Assembly: GCA_013397075.1 (NCBI GenBank)
Contig: VWZS01003386.1
Location: 186,583-250,582, forward strand
From: Rhabdornis inornatus
Taxonomy: Eukaryota > Chordata > Aves > Passeriformes > Rhabdornithidae
Reading direction: 5' to 3'
DNA: 64,000 nucleotides
Shown: piece after piece, positions 49,356 through 62,100 of the stretch
Numbering within the stretch: position 1 is the first letter of the stretch
Layout of the letters: each line of letters begins with the position of its first letter
Notes under the pieces: model-generated
What the model was told of the DNA's origin: nothing
Databases searched by the model: none
Seen by the model: only the letters and a program-made list of their open reading frames with translations
Position numbers and translations under genes: made by a program

Positions 49356-50103
49356 TGTCGTAATGGTTTGAAAGCAAAACCAGTGAGAGACTCCAAGTCA
49401 GAAATACAATTTAATAGGAAAAAAAAGAGAAAAATAAAATACATGCAATAGTACAAAAGAAAACCACTGACAGAGTCAGAATACACTTTGACACCCTGCT
49501 AGTTGGGGTGGTGGTAGCAGTCCAGATGAAGTGATCTTGAAGTAGTGATTCTGTAGAAAAGTCTGGTGGCTCTTATCCTCTGGGAACCAGTGGGTAAAGG
49601 CTGCCTTGGTGTTCCAAATCTCAGTTTTTCTTCTAGGTGGGAAATGTTTTGCTCCTCCCCCTGGGTGGAGCATCTCCCAATGGGATGGTGTAATTTTATC
49701 AGTCATGCGGTGGGACTCAGTGGCCCATTAACAGAAGATATCTTCCTGGGGAAAGGATGGGTTATGGAAAAGATGAACACTGCCCCACCTGGTTCTTAAC
49801 AGATGGCCCAATAGCAGAGGATAGCTCCCACAGAGATAAGGATCACTGCCCCACCTGGTTTCAAGAGATGGTGATAGAACACACACTTTTGGGCACATCT
49901 TTACATTGTAACCCAGGACACCTGTGCCCTCTGTGGGAGATACAAGAGGGCAGGTGAGAGTCTGAAAGGTCTGGTAAAGGCTTGAAGTCTTCTTCAAACA
50001 ATTCCCAATTGGAGCAAGGCCAGATAGAGCCTCTGAGAGCTGCTAACTCTGGGTATTAAAGATGTTACCCTTCATTTTTGCCCTAGACTTCCATGCTGCC
50101 ACA
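49356..50103. mobile_element. Probable solo LTR of an endogenous retrovirus
   Basis: A TG...CA-type block (TGTCGTAATGG at the left, a candidate CCACA end at the right) resembles LTRs I recall from passerine endogenous retroviruses. It contains internal duplications: CACTGCCCCACCTGGTT occurs near 49782 and 49844, and similar CAGATGG/AGATATC or AGGATAGC segments follow. No gag, pol or env coding sequence is seen next to it, so this is a solo LTR or fragment. Target-site duplications were not found, so the ends are uncertain, and I cannot assign its orientation. Confidence 0.5.
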
Positions 50104-53100
50104 GTTATTTCAGGAAAAGTGATAATTGAGCATGCCCTGGGTGGTGACCTCGGGTAACCCAGCTGTCTGTGCCCAAAGCTGGGCTTGCCCAACCTTTGGG
50201 GCAGTGGCAGTAACCTGCAGCAGAAGCCAGTGGGGCTCCTGGGGAGCAGCACAGGGCTGCACACAGCTCTGCCAGCAGCAAACAGCTGTAAGGTCTTTCT
50301 GTTTGCTTGGACAGATTGTGTGTCTTATGTTTTCCTACAGAAAGTTTGCTTGCTGTCTGATTTGATGCGTTTATATTTGTATCAGGACTTGCTGGGTTGG
50401 GTTATTTTTTTGTTTTCTGGACCAGGTGCATCAGCCACTTAATGCTTTGGTTCAGTGCACAGCATAAACCTTCTAGGATACAGATAGGTAGTTTAGGTTC
50501 CGAGTAGGGAGGGCACTGTGCAAAACTGCACCTTAGAAAGATGCTTTGTTATCTTCCACCTGTGGTTGTCCCTGTCACCTGCCTGATTTGACTGGGTCTC
50601 ACTACAGGAGCAGACCTTTCCCATCCACAGGGCTAGAGTCTACTTATTGTGGATATACAACATCAAAACATCCTCTTATGGTGTTGGCAGGTTGGGAGGG
50701 GCAGGGGCACCCCCAAGATTTTGGCTTTATTTTATTTTATTTTTTTAATTGCATTTAAAACAAAACAGTTGGCTGATCCCTCCTCTACTAGTGGGCTACT
50801 GGCAGTGCATTTGCAGTATGAACATTAATGGTGATGTTCATGCCAGTTTCCCTTCCAGAAGTGAGAGATCAGACCTGCAAGCCTGTCTGGGACTGTGACT
50901 TGCCTGTGCACGGTCAATTTGCATTGCAGATATGCTTTCCTCACACGCCAGGGGCTGGAAGGCAGGCTGCTCTCCCCAGGCATCCCACACCCATCCTTGT
51001 CTGCTGCGCACTGTCTTGTCCCTCCAGCAGCCTCTGCAGTATTTTAACCCAGGGCTTGTTGGGGTGAGTGGCCAAAGCAGCCAATTAACCCCTATCCTGC
51101 CAGCCCAGCGCCTTCCCCTTGGTGTTGAGATGCCTCTCACACAGGGCCTGGTGGAAATGTTGTTTCCTGTGGTATTTGAGATAAATTCACTCTTGCATCC
51201 TGTTTGAGACAGCCCTTAAGGATATGTTTGTCCCCTTAGATCCATGACAGCTGTAGCAAGCAGCCTGTGGAGCTGTGATCTGGCTGTGCTGCAGGACACT
51301 CAGTGTAAGGAGATGGGGGCACCATCACCAGCATCACCCCTGTAAAGCTGCTCATTTCCATGGCCTCCTGTTTCCATGGCAGAACAGAGCAGAGAGAGGA
51401 GCCTTCCCTGGAAGGGGTCTGGGATGTGCTGAGGTCTGAAGGCTCTGCTTCCCTGCCCTGCCAGAAGCCTCATTGAGGTGTGGAGCAGCTCCTGGCTCAG
51501 CCTGCTCAGTGCTGCTGCTGCTGCTGCCATGGTGCTCACAGAGCCTGTGCTGTGGGACAGGGCTGTCCTGGCAGTGGGCTGGTGGGGCTGTAGTTTATGG
51601 TGTGAGCACTTTGGTGACAATATCCTCCACTCCACCCTTGGCTTCCCGTCCTGGGTTCTGGAACTGAGTGAACCTCCCCTTGTGGTGACAGAACTGCACA
51701 TTGAGATTCTGCAGTTCTGCCTTTAAAGGAAACACAAAGCTGATTTTATGTTACTTGCTTTTAATATTACTGATTTTAAGGCATGGATCTGTTCCTGAGT
51801 TAGTGAAGCCCCACAAAAAGTCAGTGACAGCTCCGGGAGCAGCCAGCTGGGAGGTGAGGAGGTGCCCAGCTGAGTTAGCCACACCTTGCTGCAGAGCCAG
51901 GCAGAACTTTACCTTCTTGCAGAATGACCATCCCCAGGGTCGGTGGAACTCACAGAGTTTCTGTGGCAATTTGTGCAGCTCATACCACATTGAGCAGTGA
52001 GAATTCAGGAAATTGTTTGGAGAAGGAAGGATTTAGAACCACAAGCCAAGAGCCAAATTCTCCTGAGGTTACCTCAGTGCCTGCAGTCACCATCCCTCAC
52101 TTGCCTCCTGGTTCTGGGGGAGTGGGAGTCAGCCAGCTCCTCATCATTGGCCTGTGCAGGGAGAGCAAGTGGGAGCTGCAGCCTGGGGGAGTATTTCGTG
52201 TACCACAACGTGACTCAAGGTACAGCTCAGTGCCATGTTTTCTTTAGCAACACAACTTTCTGACAAAACAAGCCAAAGCCACTTGACAAAACTGCTCCAA
52301 CAGCCTGGGTTTTTCCTCTTGTCACTGACCCACATGTCCCACAGTATAAGTGGGAGTGCTGTAGTCAGAGTTAAGTTTAAAAAAATAATCGTTCTAAACA
52401 GTGGCAAACTTGTTCCTGAACTAAGCTCCTTCATTTGAGAGCTGCACGGTCTCTCAGCCTCTGATAACATTGTAAAGCAGTAGAGAGAGCACTGGCTTTG
52501 CAAACGTGTCTGAGGAATCTGTCTCCACCCTGAAACCAGGGGGAGGAGAGGAGGAACTGTATTTTTGGCACAGGTTACTTTGTGTATTTACATCTTCTGC
52601 TGAGATGAATTGCCTGTAATGGCCAAATACGAGTGATTCGGTTAATTTGGGGTTCTTTTCCTCATCTAGTCTCACGGTAGCTTTGCAGTGCTGCACAGGG
52701 ATGCAGATCTGAGGCTGTTGTAAATATTGCTTACTTTTCCAGGTTATCATAGTCCTCCTTGATCTCTCCAGGCAGTGAAGCAGTGTGTAAATATGTGTCA
52801 CTGCTGAGCATTTGAGTTCATTGTTAGGGTAAATTTGTCAGCAGCTGAGGAGACCGTGCTGGACTGCCTCAGCATCCTCAGGGCAGTGGGACTAACTGAG
52901 CTGGGAAAACCCATCCAAAAGCCAGCTGTGATACCAGGTCACCCTTGGGAGTGATGATGGAGGTGGGCAGGCTTAGCTGAGCCCCATGGTGGTTCATCAG
53001 GGCTGGAGCTGATGCCCTGCTTCCTTAGGTGGGTGTTCTGGAGCTGCTGCTGAGCCTCCCCTTTGCAGTGAATTCTTGTCCCAGCCTGCAGTGCCAGGGC

Positions 53101-56100
53101 TGGCTCTCTGCAGTGGCAGGGTGTGTGGAGCAGGGCAGTGGGCACTGCAGTGATTCTCCTCTGCTGCACAGGCTGCTCACAACAGCCTCTGATGAGAGTG
53201 CCTCTGCCAGCCCTAAGGGCTGCCTGAAAACAAAGGCAGGGCTTGGGACAGAGCAGGGCACAGAATGGAGAAGCACACCCGTGCCAAAGCTCAGTGTGGT
53301 GTGGTAGGGTAGCTGCTGCCCCTGTCTGGGGAAGGATGGTTCTAGAAAGCTGGGCCACCTTCCCATGAGCCTTCCTGTTGCACAGGTGTGCCAGGTAAGC
53401 TGGGGTGGAGCTCCTGAGTGGGATCTGGCATCAGGTGAGGAACTATGCAGGAGAAGGGAGCTGCTTGGAGTCTGTGGGTAGCAGGACAAGGTGTGGGGCA
53501 CACAGGCAGGCACCGCTGCAGACATTCAAGTTGTGCTCAGAAGGTATGCTGTTATTCTCACTTGCAATTTACTACCAAGATGCAACTGTGACCAGGATTT
53601 TATTTCTCTTTTGTTTTAGTAGCTGAACGAACACTTTTCTCTCACGAGAATGTTCTACACTAGGTAGATAGGAGTTACCTCTTTGGAGTGACACCAATTT
53701 GGGCAGTGCCAGGTGTTCAATGTCATGGAAAAGGGTCTTAAGTAAGATGGAACATGCTACCTTCTCTGTTATCAAGCTGAGCAGTGAATGCAGCATCCCC
53801 CAGGGACGGAGAGTCCTGGGATTGGTTCTGGGAAGAGCAGTGATGCCGTGGGGCCGCACAGGTAACGTAACCCAGCTGCAGAAAGGGGAAACTGCTGCAA
53901 CACGAGAAGGTCATGTTGTGCTGCTCCTCTGGTTTCCCAAGCTAAGGCCCACCCTGTGTCCCTGAAAGACCTAGGTAAAGCTAAAATTAAGCCAGTCAGA
54001 TAAATATTTATAGTACAAATGTTGGAATATAATCCTCGAGGGGTCTGATTGCTCTCTCTGTACTCTGAAATGTACTAAAGGGGAAATAATAGTGCTATAA
54101 ATACAGTCATGTTTAGCTGGGTCATTACCTTGGGGTGTTTCTGGTCCTTCTCTGGGGACTGGAATTGCAGCAGTGAAAAAATTAGCAGGGAACTGAAAAA
54201 CTAGTAGAGGGTGATCCCTTTACCAATGATACTTCGTTTGCAAGGCCTGCTCAGTTATGCAGTGATTCATCACTACAGTAGCAATCAGGTTTAAAGTCCT
54301 TGTATGAGCAAGTCATGGCAGCAACTAGGGCAGCCCTTGTACAGGCTGGTCAGACCATTTCGTTGCAGATTTCTTTGGAGAAGCCTCACCCATCAGATCT
54401 TCTGGGTTGTTTGTGGTGGGGTTTTTCTACTTTCTTGTTGCCTTGTATTAGAAAATAGAGCAGTGCACAAGATTTGAGGACTCAGAAAAAAGTAGCAAAA
54501 TTCTTATTGTGTTTTTCAACTGGCAGTTTCCCACACCAATTTACAGAGACATTCTCCAAAATGTTTACTATCTATACACAAAGTGCACCTTTCTGTAGTA
54601 GAAGAGTTTGATTTGGTTTTGCTCTTTCCCTGTATAGGAGCAAGATTTGGTGCTGCTAAAAATGTGTTTCTCCTGCTCCAATTCCAGTCATACAGTGGCT
54701 AGACTTTGCAAAAATTAAAACCAGCTTGCACAGAAACTGAAAGGACCGAGCTTTCATAAACCCACCATCCCCAGCTTCTGTGGGAAAGGCTTTGAGGTTA
54801 GTGTGCTGCTCCTTTGACCAAGAAGTTCCTGGTATATACAAGTCTTGCTGGGAAAATGTTGAGTGTTTGACTTGGTCTGAGATGCCCCCACGGAGCAGGG
54901 GAGGCTGGCTCCCTGTGTTGGGAATGTGGGGGTGTGCCTGCAGCCTGGGGCTGCACCAGCCTTTCTGCTTGTGTGTTGGGAGTCAGGAGGGAGCTGTGTG
55001 AAATGGTGCTTGCCTTGTTTTCCGAGGGGGAAGCCAGCATACGTGCAGGGATTCTTTATCCATCCCTTTTTCTGCCTGGTAACTCAATCCTAGGTTATTA
55101 TTAAGGTTATCTCCTTAATGTCATTTCCTTTGTACTAGTTAGCCCTAAGCAGCCTTGCTGCTCTAGCTCCTGTTGCTCTGTAGTTAACTCTGAAATTGAG
55201 TTTGTGCAGCACAGCAGCCTGTGCAGGAGTGCAGCAGTTTGGGATAAGCAGGTATTGGTTATCCTGCACATGACACCAGCACGATCATAAATCTGGCTGG
55301 CTGGTGCACGCAGAGTGTTCCACTCTCTGCAGACAGTGCATGGGGTATATTTAAGGTCATGACTATATTTAGGACGTGGTTCTGAAACATCTGAGAGCCA
55401 GAAGGCTGTGGGTGCTTTGGTGTTTGAGTACCAACAGTGAGCTGGAACTTTCTCCCATGTCATCAGTGTTTGGGCTGCACAACCAGCAAAGAATTGGTTC
55501 TACTTGAATTTATGTCATCACTCTGATGCTGATTTTCAGCTTCTCTTGACAATAGGAACTCTGGAAGAGAAGGAGTAAAATCCCTTTCCTTTGCCAAATA
55601 TAGTAGCAACGCTGTGCAAGAAGTAAGTGACCAAATTGTGCAGTGAGGGGTGTTCTGGCCTGGGGCTCCTGGGGTTAAGCAGTTGTGTGTGCAGATCTCT
55701 GACTGTCAGTGTGGTGGAGGACAGCCTCTAACAGGGACCAACCTCACCCAGAAAGAGAATTCAGTTTCTCTACTGTAAGTCATGTCTGGCACAAGTTTCA
55801 TTCATTGTCATCATTCATCTTCACACCTGCCTTCCTGCACTCTTTGTTCCCTTGACTGCTGTTTCAGATCTTGCTCTTGTGGTTGTATATTGTTACGTGG
55901 AATGGGTGGCTGCAGTCACTCCCCAAACACCTGCTGAGCTCTGGAAATTTTATCACACATCAGTCAGCATCACATGGTAGGACTAGATTATACTGAGACA
56001 AAATCCTCTTTTTTTCTTTTTCTTTCTTTTTTTCTTTTTTTTGTAGAGGGTTTTTCCCCAGGTGGATAGCTGAAAATAGCCTTGTTCAAAACAGACCTCC

Positions 56101-59100
56101 CACAGAAGTCTGTATGAGTCTGGCAGATACCAGAGCTTGAAAAGTGCTTCATGAGTTCATTTTGACTTCATAATTTGTATCAGCATTTGAAAAAAAAAAA
56201 ATAATGCTGCCTCTTCCTCACTGAAGAGCTTTCAGCTTTGTGCTTGACAAGTGCATTTATCTGATCATGTACAAGAAGACTTATTTTCAGGTGATTTCCT
56301 TCTGATGTCAAGCCATGAAGCAGCCTGGAGTCTGATCCCAGAGGACCTTACCCAGCGCTGGCTGCAGCAAACAATCATTTCTTGCAAATAATTAAACCCC
56401 TGTGGAGCATCAATAGCTGGGTTGCTGATATTGCATTTAGACAAGAAGGAGGAACTGTAGGTGATGCAGGAGAGTTACTTTGAAGTATTTGTTCTCTCTC
56501 TAAAACACTTTCTAATTGAAAGCAGATGTCTATCAAATCTTCCTCTTGCCAATTAAATTTAGGTCTGGAATTGCTGCTTCTGTGGAGTTTCAGGAGCTCC
56601 AGCCCTCACAAGCACATCAGCTTGTTGCTGCAGTTGTGCTGTGGACTGGTGCAGGCTGAGGCTGTGATCAGACATGTCCCACAGCACCTCAGACCTGGCA
56701 TTTCTGCCTGCTCCTGGTTGCCCTTAACTGCAAGTACCAGGGCAAGAACTGGAACCAAACCTTTCTCGGCAGGTGCAGCCTGTTCCTGTCCCTGCTCAGG
56801 GCAGCTCAGGGCCCATGGCCACACTTTGCAATAGACTTCCCTGAGTATTTACTCACACTTGCCCCTCACAGCAGGAGTTTGAAGCTCACTGACTGCATCT
56901 GGAGCCTCCAGGGTACGTACCCTGCCTCCCCCCATCAAACTGCTGTTTTGGAGGAGCTAACCCACATTTCTGCTGCAGCTAATGGGAGCTCAGTAAAAGC
57001 TCAGCAGTCGTGAAAATCCAGCCTTCAGCTGCACTCTTGGGAATGGAGATGGCTTATCTTGTCATGAACATGAAAAGCCCTGGAAGTGGAAGTGGTTTGT
57101 AATAGCAGGAATTAATTTGTTAATAAATATCCCCTTGCTTGCCCTGACACTAATTCAGTGGGCTTCAGCTGCAAGGTGGCAGGTGCTTACACCAGGGAAA
57201 AGCAGCTCAGGCTTCCAGGGATCTCGGTGGGGTCACAGTTCTGAGAAAAGCATCCTGGCTTGTTTCATGGTACAGATGGGGTCACACACAGCTCGCTCAG
57301 CCTCTGGTTTCCTTTTGGAGTATAAGCTGGACACAGAGGATAGTGGCTGTGATAATTTTAGGAGAGCAAGTTTAAAAAAAAAAACATGGGAAAGAGGGAT
57401 TGACTAGAAAAAACACTAACAGGAGATAGTCTCGCAGTGGCAGGGAGAAAAAAGATGTTTTAATAGGCTTCTCTGATTATCACTACTGACTCAATAAAAC
57501 CCTCTACTCTTTCTAATGAGAACAGATGAACTCTCCTGACTTTAGCAGTGACCTACCCATGTGACATCTTTTCTTGAGGCTTGAGCCATGCTGGTATTCC
57601 TGGAAGGGGTGGGAGGATTCAGTTATTTATGGCTAAGTCTTTTGAAATAAATTCAATGGTACTGCATCAGAATAACTCATTGCATCTCACCTGGTATTTA
57701 TCCTGTCCTGAAAATAAAAAGTTAAACATGTAACCAGATATTTCACATGTAGTGTTTCTTTTGTTAGCTCATTTTGAGTAAGCACAGCTCTTAAAAACTA
57801 GAGGGAGTTGGGAGGCTGATGGTGTTCTTAGTGTGGTTTGTCCCTTTGCAGTCTGGAGAGGTGCTGCAGAGCCCTTGTGACAGGCAGTGCATCCATCTGT
57901 GGAAGGATGGCAGAGCAAAGCCACTGGCAGTGTAAGTTTCAGCAGTGGGGAAAAAAAAAATTGAATTCTCCACAGGCCCTGATCATGCTCTACACCTAAC
58001 CAGCCTTGTGGCCCTGTGTCCTTTTCCAGCTGAAGGAAGGTGGCCTCCCATGTCCCCTGTGGCTGGAGGGAAGCACCAGAATGCTTTGTCCATGTGGTCA
58101 TAGGAAATCCCGTGTTGGAGTAGATGTAAGAGCCCTTGTGCTTTGTGCACAAGCCCGTCCTGGGAATGATGTGCTGTTTCCTGATGCTCCTGGAAAACAG
58201 TTTCCTGCCACTCCTGGAAAACATTTTTCTGCTCTGAGATAAGCAGAAGCCGTTGACTTTCGCTGGGACTTGTGCACACATCTGATTTACAGCAGTACCC
58301 ACATGGGAGCTGTGGGAACTGGGGAGGCTTTGCTGTGCCAGATTCTCCATGGGCCTCTTCCAGCAGGAGCAGGACAGGCAGCCTCTGCTTAGCTCACATT
58401 GTTCAAGGGAAGAGAGGAGGAAGAGGGGGAAAACGGAACACAAAGTCTGTCTTTTGTTTCTTCATTTGCATGGATTTTCTGGATGGATTTTCCTGCTCTG
58501 ACTCAACATCAGCCAGCCCTCGGTGCCCAGTGTGTGATTGTTCTCTGCTGATAGAGGAGGAAGAAGGCTGTCGTCATGTGCTGTTGGTGAAATGGCCTCT
58601 GACATTTCTCTTAACTTGTTTAAACAAATACATCTCAAAACCAGTTCTGTTTGAGAGGGCAGCACACTAAGGTTAACTCTGTGTGTGCTATGAGTACTTT
58701 TATGTGATATTCTGCTTTTTCAAGGAGCCATAGGTTGGTTTTCATAGAACTCGAGCTTCTAATTCTGGGTTGTTTAACAATATGTAGCTCCATTGCAAAT
58801 AAGTTAATGTAAATGCATTTTCTGCTGGTTGTGGAATTTATCTTGTTCTTTAGATTAATTATCATGAAAATATTCTGTTTGCCTATCCAGACTTGTAGGT
58901 ATTTTCATTCTTGTTTGTGAAATTGGTGAGATTACATCGTGATAATATTTTCTGGGTTTTAAGAGGGCTATGACATGGCACTATAATGAATGGACAAAAA
59001 TTACCAAAAAAGCCTGTGACAGTGTTTAATAGCAATGTCTGTGTCTTTTGTTACTGCAGGCTTGTAGTCTGCTTTCTCCCAACAAATTCACAGCACACAT

Positions 59101-62100
59101 TTTAGTCTTGTGTTCATGCATGTCTTGGACAGTAAAAGAAGTGTAGCCAGTGAAGAAGCAGCTGGAAATCAGGAGAGATGTTATGAGTTGTTTTCTGTCT
59201 TTTTTTTTCACTGTCCAGTTCCAGTCTACCCAAGGGAGCAGCTGCCACCTCTCCAGGACCTCCCAGAGCCTGGATGTGAGGAGCAGCATGCTCAGACTGA
59301 AGCCCCCTGTTTTCCATGCCTCTGGAACAGCACACTGAGTTTCCAGATGACAGACAAAGGGTTGCAAAGTGAAACAAAGCCCAGGCTTGTTCTGCCCCTG
59401 ACATCAACCCCCTGAGCTCTCATTCTGGCATCCCAGGCGTTTTGTGAAGCTCAGGAGCCTGAACTGTGCCCTGTGTGCAGCAGGTTTGCCAAGGGCTCTT
59501 GGAAAGTCCTTGACAAAGACCTTCCTTGGTGTGCTGAGATAGAGAAGTCTTTTAAGGATTGGGGTGAGCTAAATTGTGATAATGCCGGAAGAGATTTTTG
59601 GGTTGCATTGAGCTCAAGGGAAAAAACTTTAATCCACAAATCACACCCTGCTGAAGGAGGTTTTGTTTTGCATAGCTGGCCAAATAGCAGTTTGTGTATG
59701 TTTTCATTTCTGTTTAGAGCTTAGGAAAAACACTGACCTATTTGGCCCTTAAAGTGTTGTGCAGAGCCTTACAAAAGGAAAGGCCTTCTCCCCCAGAGCA
59801 AGGAGCCACTGGAGTTGGTGCTGCATTATGTAAAGGGCAAAAAATGACTCAGTAAAGGTGTAAATTCAGCTGATGAATTGAGACCTGGAGAACAGAACAG
59901 TGCAGAGAGCTGCTGGTGATAGATGGTGGTCCAAGAGGATATTCCAGTCCGGGTTTATTCTTGCTTTTGGACTAAGAGTGCTACTAATCACAGAAAGTTA
60001 CATCTTTCCACTGAAGTTCCTCAGCCTCCTCCACCATCAGCATAAGCCCACAGAGCTGTGTGCTGCAGCTGTAGATTTCTCAGTGTTGGAGATGCTGCAG
60101 GGAAATGCTGAATCAGGTGGGGCAGGTGTCTTTAAGCTGTCCTCTCTCTCTGAGGCTGCCAGCAGAGAGTCAGCCTGTGACCCCAGTGTGGCAGTGGCTG
60201 TGTGACACACTGGGTGGGTCTGGCACAGCCTGTGGTCAGCCTGTGGGCCACAGCTTGTGGTTTTGCAAACGTTTTGCATTTAGTAGCTGTGTTTGTGCCC
60301 ATAGGATCAATTTCTATAATGTGCTGGCATGCTTTGCTCCTGTAGGAATCTGTCTCGACACCTCTCTGGTGCCCACTGGCATAACAGGAGAATCTTTCCA
60401 AAGATCTCCTTGTGTTACCATTATTTTTAGCACTGAAATGCACTTTCTTCTCTGCCAGGTCAGCAATCCTTCCTGCAATGCCTCCTCATTCTTGCCTCTT
60501 TTTTCCCTGTGGCAAACATAACCTGCAGGCTTTCTAGCTATCAGACATAAATCATGTGGCTTTAATGACCTTGACATCAGCAACAACTGCTTGTGTTGTT
60601 ATCTTACACATATGAGCTTGACACAGGTATTCAGATGTCAGAGATTAGAAGAAACACTGGCGGTGGAGGCAGACAGGGTCTGGATGAGTTCACCTTCCCC
60701 AGGGAGCTGCCTGGGGCAGCAGAGCACACCTGCAGAGACCTCTTGGCCCTCAGTGGTGCAGCTGAGCTGCAGGGCAGGAGCCACTGTCTGTGCCAGCCTC
60801 TGCCTGCTCGGTGTCACACATCCCTGCCTTTGGGGGAGCTGCTCTGCAGAGTTCCAGGCTGTACCCCAAGGGCTGCTTGGCAGCTCCTGTTAACAGCAAT
60901 AAGGCAGCAGAAATTCAAGGATTAGGAGTACCACCTTCCAAGTGAGAGCAGCAAGTTAATGCCAGTTTTCTGGCTCTCCTGGTGAAACTGCACTTTAGGA
61001 ATATTTTTATTGATGCTTGACCTGCAAACAGCTTTGCACCAGAAGAAGTGGTTTTAAACCAAAAGAGCACCAATCCTCTCTGGTTGCTCATCTATTGAGA
61101 ACTGGTATACTTGTGCTTGCCTTGTCCTGGGAGGGGCTTGGACAAATGCCTTCTTGTAGCTCCTGCCTTCATAGCAGAACCATCTGCTTTTCCAGAGGCT
61201 CCCTCAGATCTGCCACTGCAGCTGCACAACCTCCTCCAGTCAAAATGAATTAGTTTTGGAGCTACTGTTTATATCTTTATACCTATAACTTCTGTATGCA
61301 GCTGGACTTGCAAAGCTTACAGCAGCTGTTTTGCTATAAATGTTGCTTGCAAGCTTTTCTAACAAAGACCAGCCCTTGGCAAGTGTTTCACAGCCCCCTA
61401 ATCATATCACAGCTTGGAGGGGCCACATGTTGGAGGCCTCTCCTGTGGCAACAGGTTTTGTGATCTGTGCTTTAATGCCTTTTTTCTGGAGTGAGGTTTC
61501 CTGTTCAGTGCTGCAGGAACAAGCAGAGCTTGTGTTCCAAGCTCTGACCTGCTGTTCAAAGCCAGCCTTGTGCCCCCAGCCCTGGCACCCAGCTCCCTGC
61601 TGCAGCCATCTGCAGGGGGAGCATCCTCAGGGACAATGCAGAGGGGCGAGGCTTTCTGACCAAACATTTGTTGAGGGAGTTGCCCAGTCTGAGAGCAGGG
61701 CTGTCAGCATGGCTTTTCCTGTGTTGTCTTTAGGGCTCAGCATGTGCTGGGAGCTCCACTCCTGCCAGGAGGGCAGTCACTGGTTTCAGTAGATGGCCTT
61801 GGGGAAGAGACCTTATGACTCCAAGTTCTGGTTCCCCTTTCTCTAAGATATGGCTCGTGGTGCCTCCTCGCTGTCGCACTGAATCCGTCTGGCACAGAAT
61901 GATGTGCTCCAAGGCAGCAGTGAGCACAGACTGCCATTGTGGGATGGAGTCACATGGAGCTCTCCCGGAAAACTGAAAGAAAAGGAAAATCACTTCATCT
62001 CTGCCTCCTCCATTGTGAACAATCTTTTTAGATAATATATGAGGCAAGGAGTTTTGCACTGAGATTACAGAGTAGTCTTTGCTCCCAGTATTTCTCATGT

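Noticed and set aside
57769..58443. 224-codon minus-strand open frame
   Set aside because: It has no recognisable domain, overlaps the 24-base tandem repeat that explains its repeated segments, and shows no splice or promoter context.
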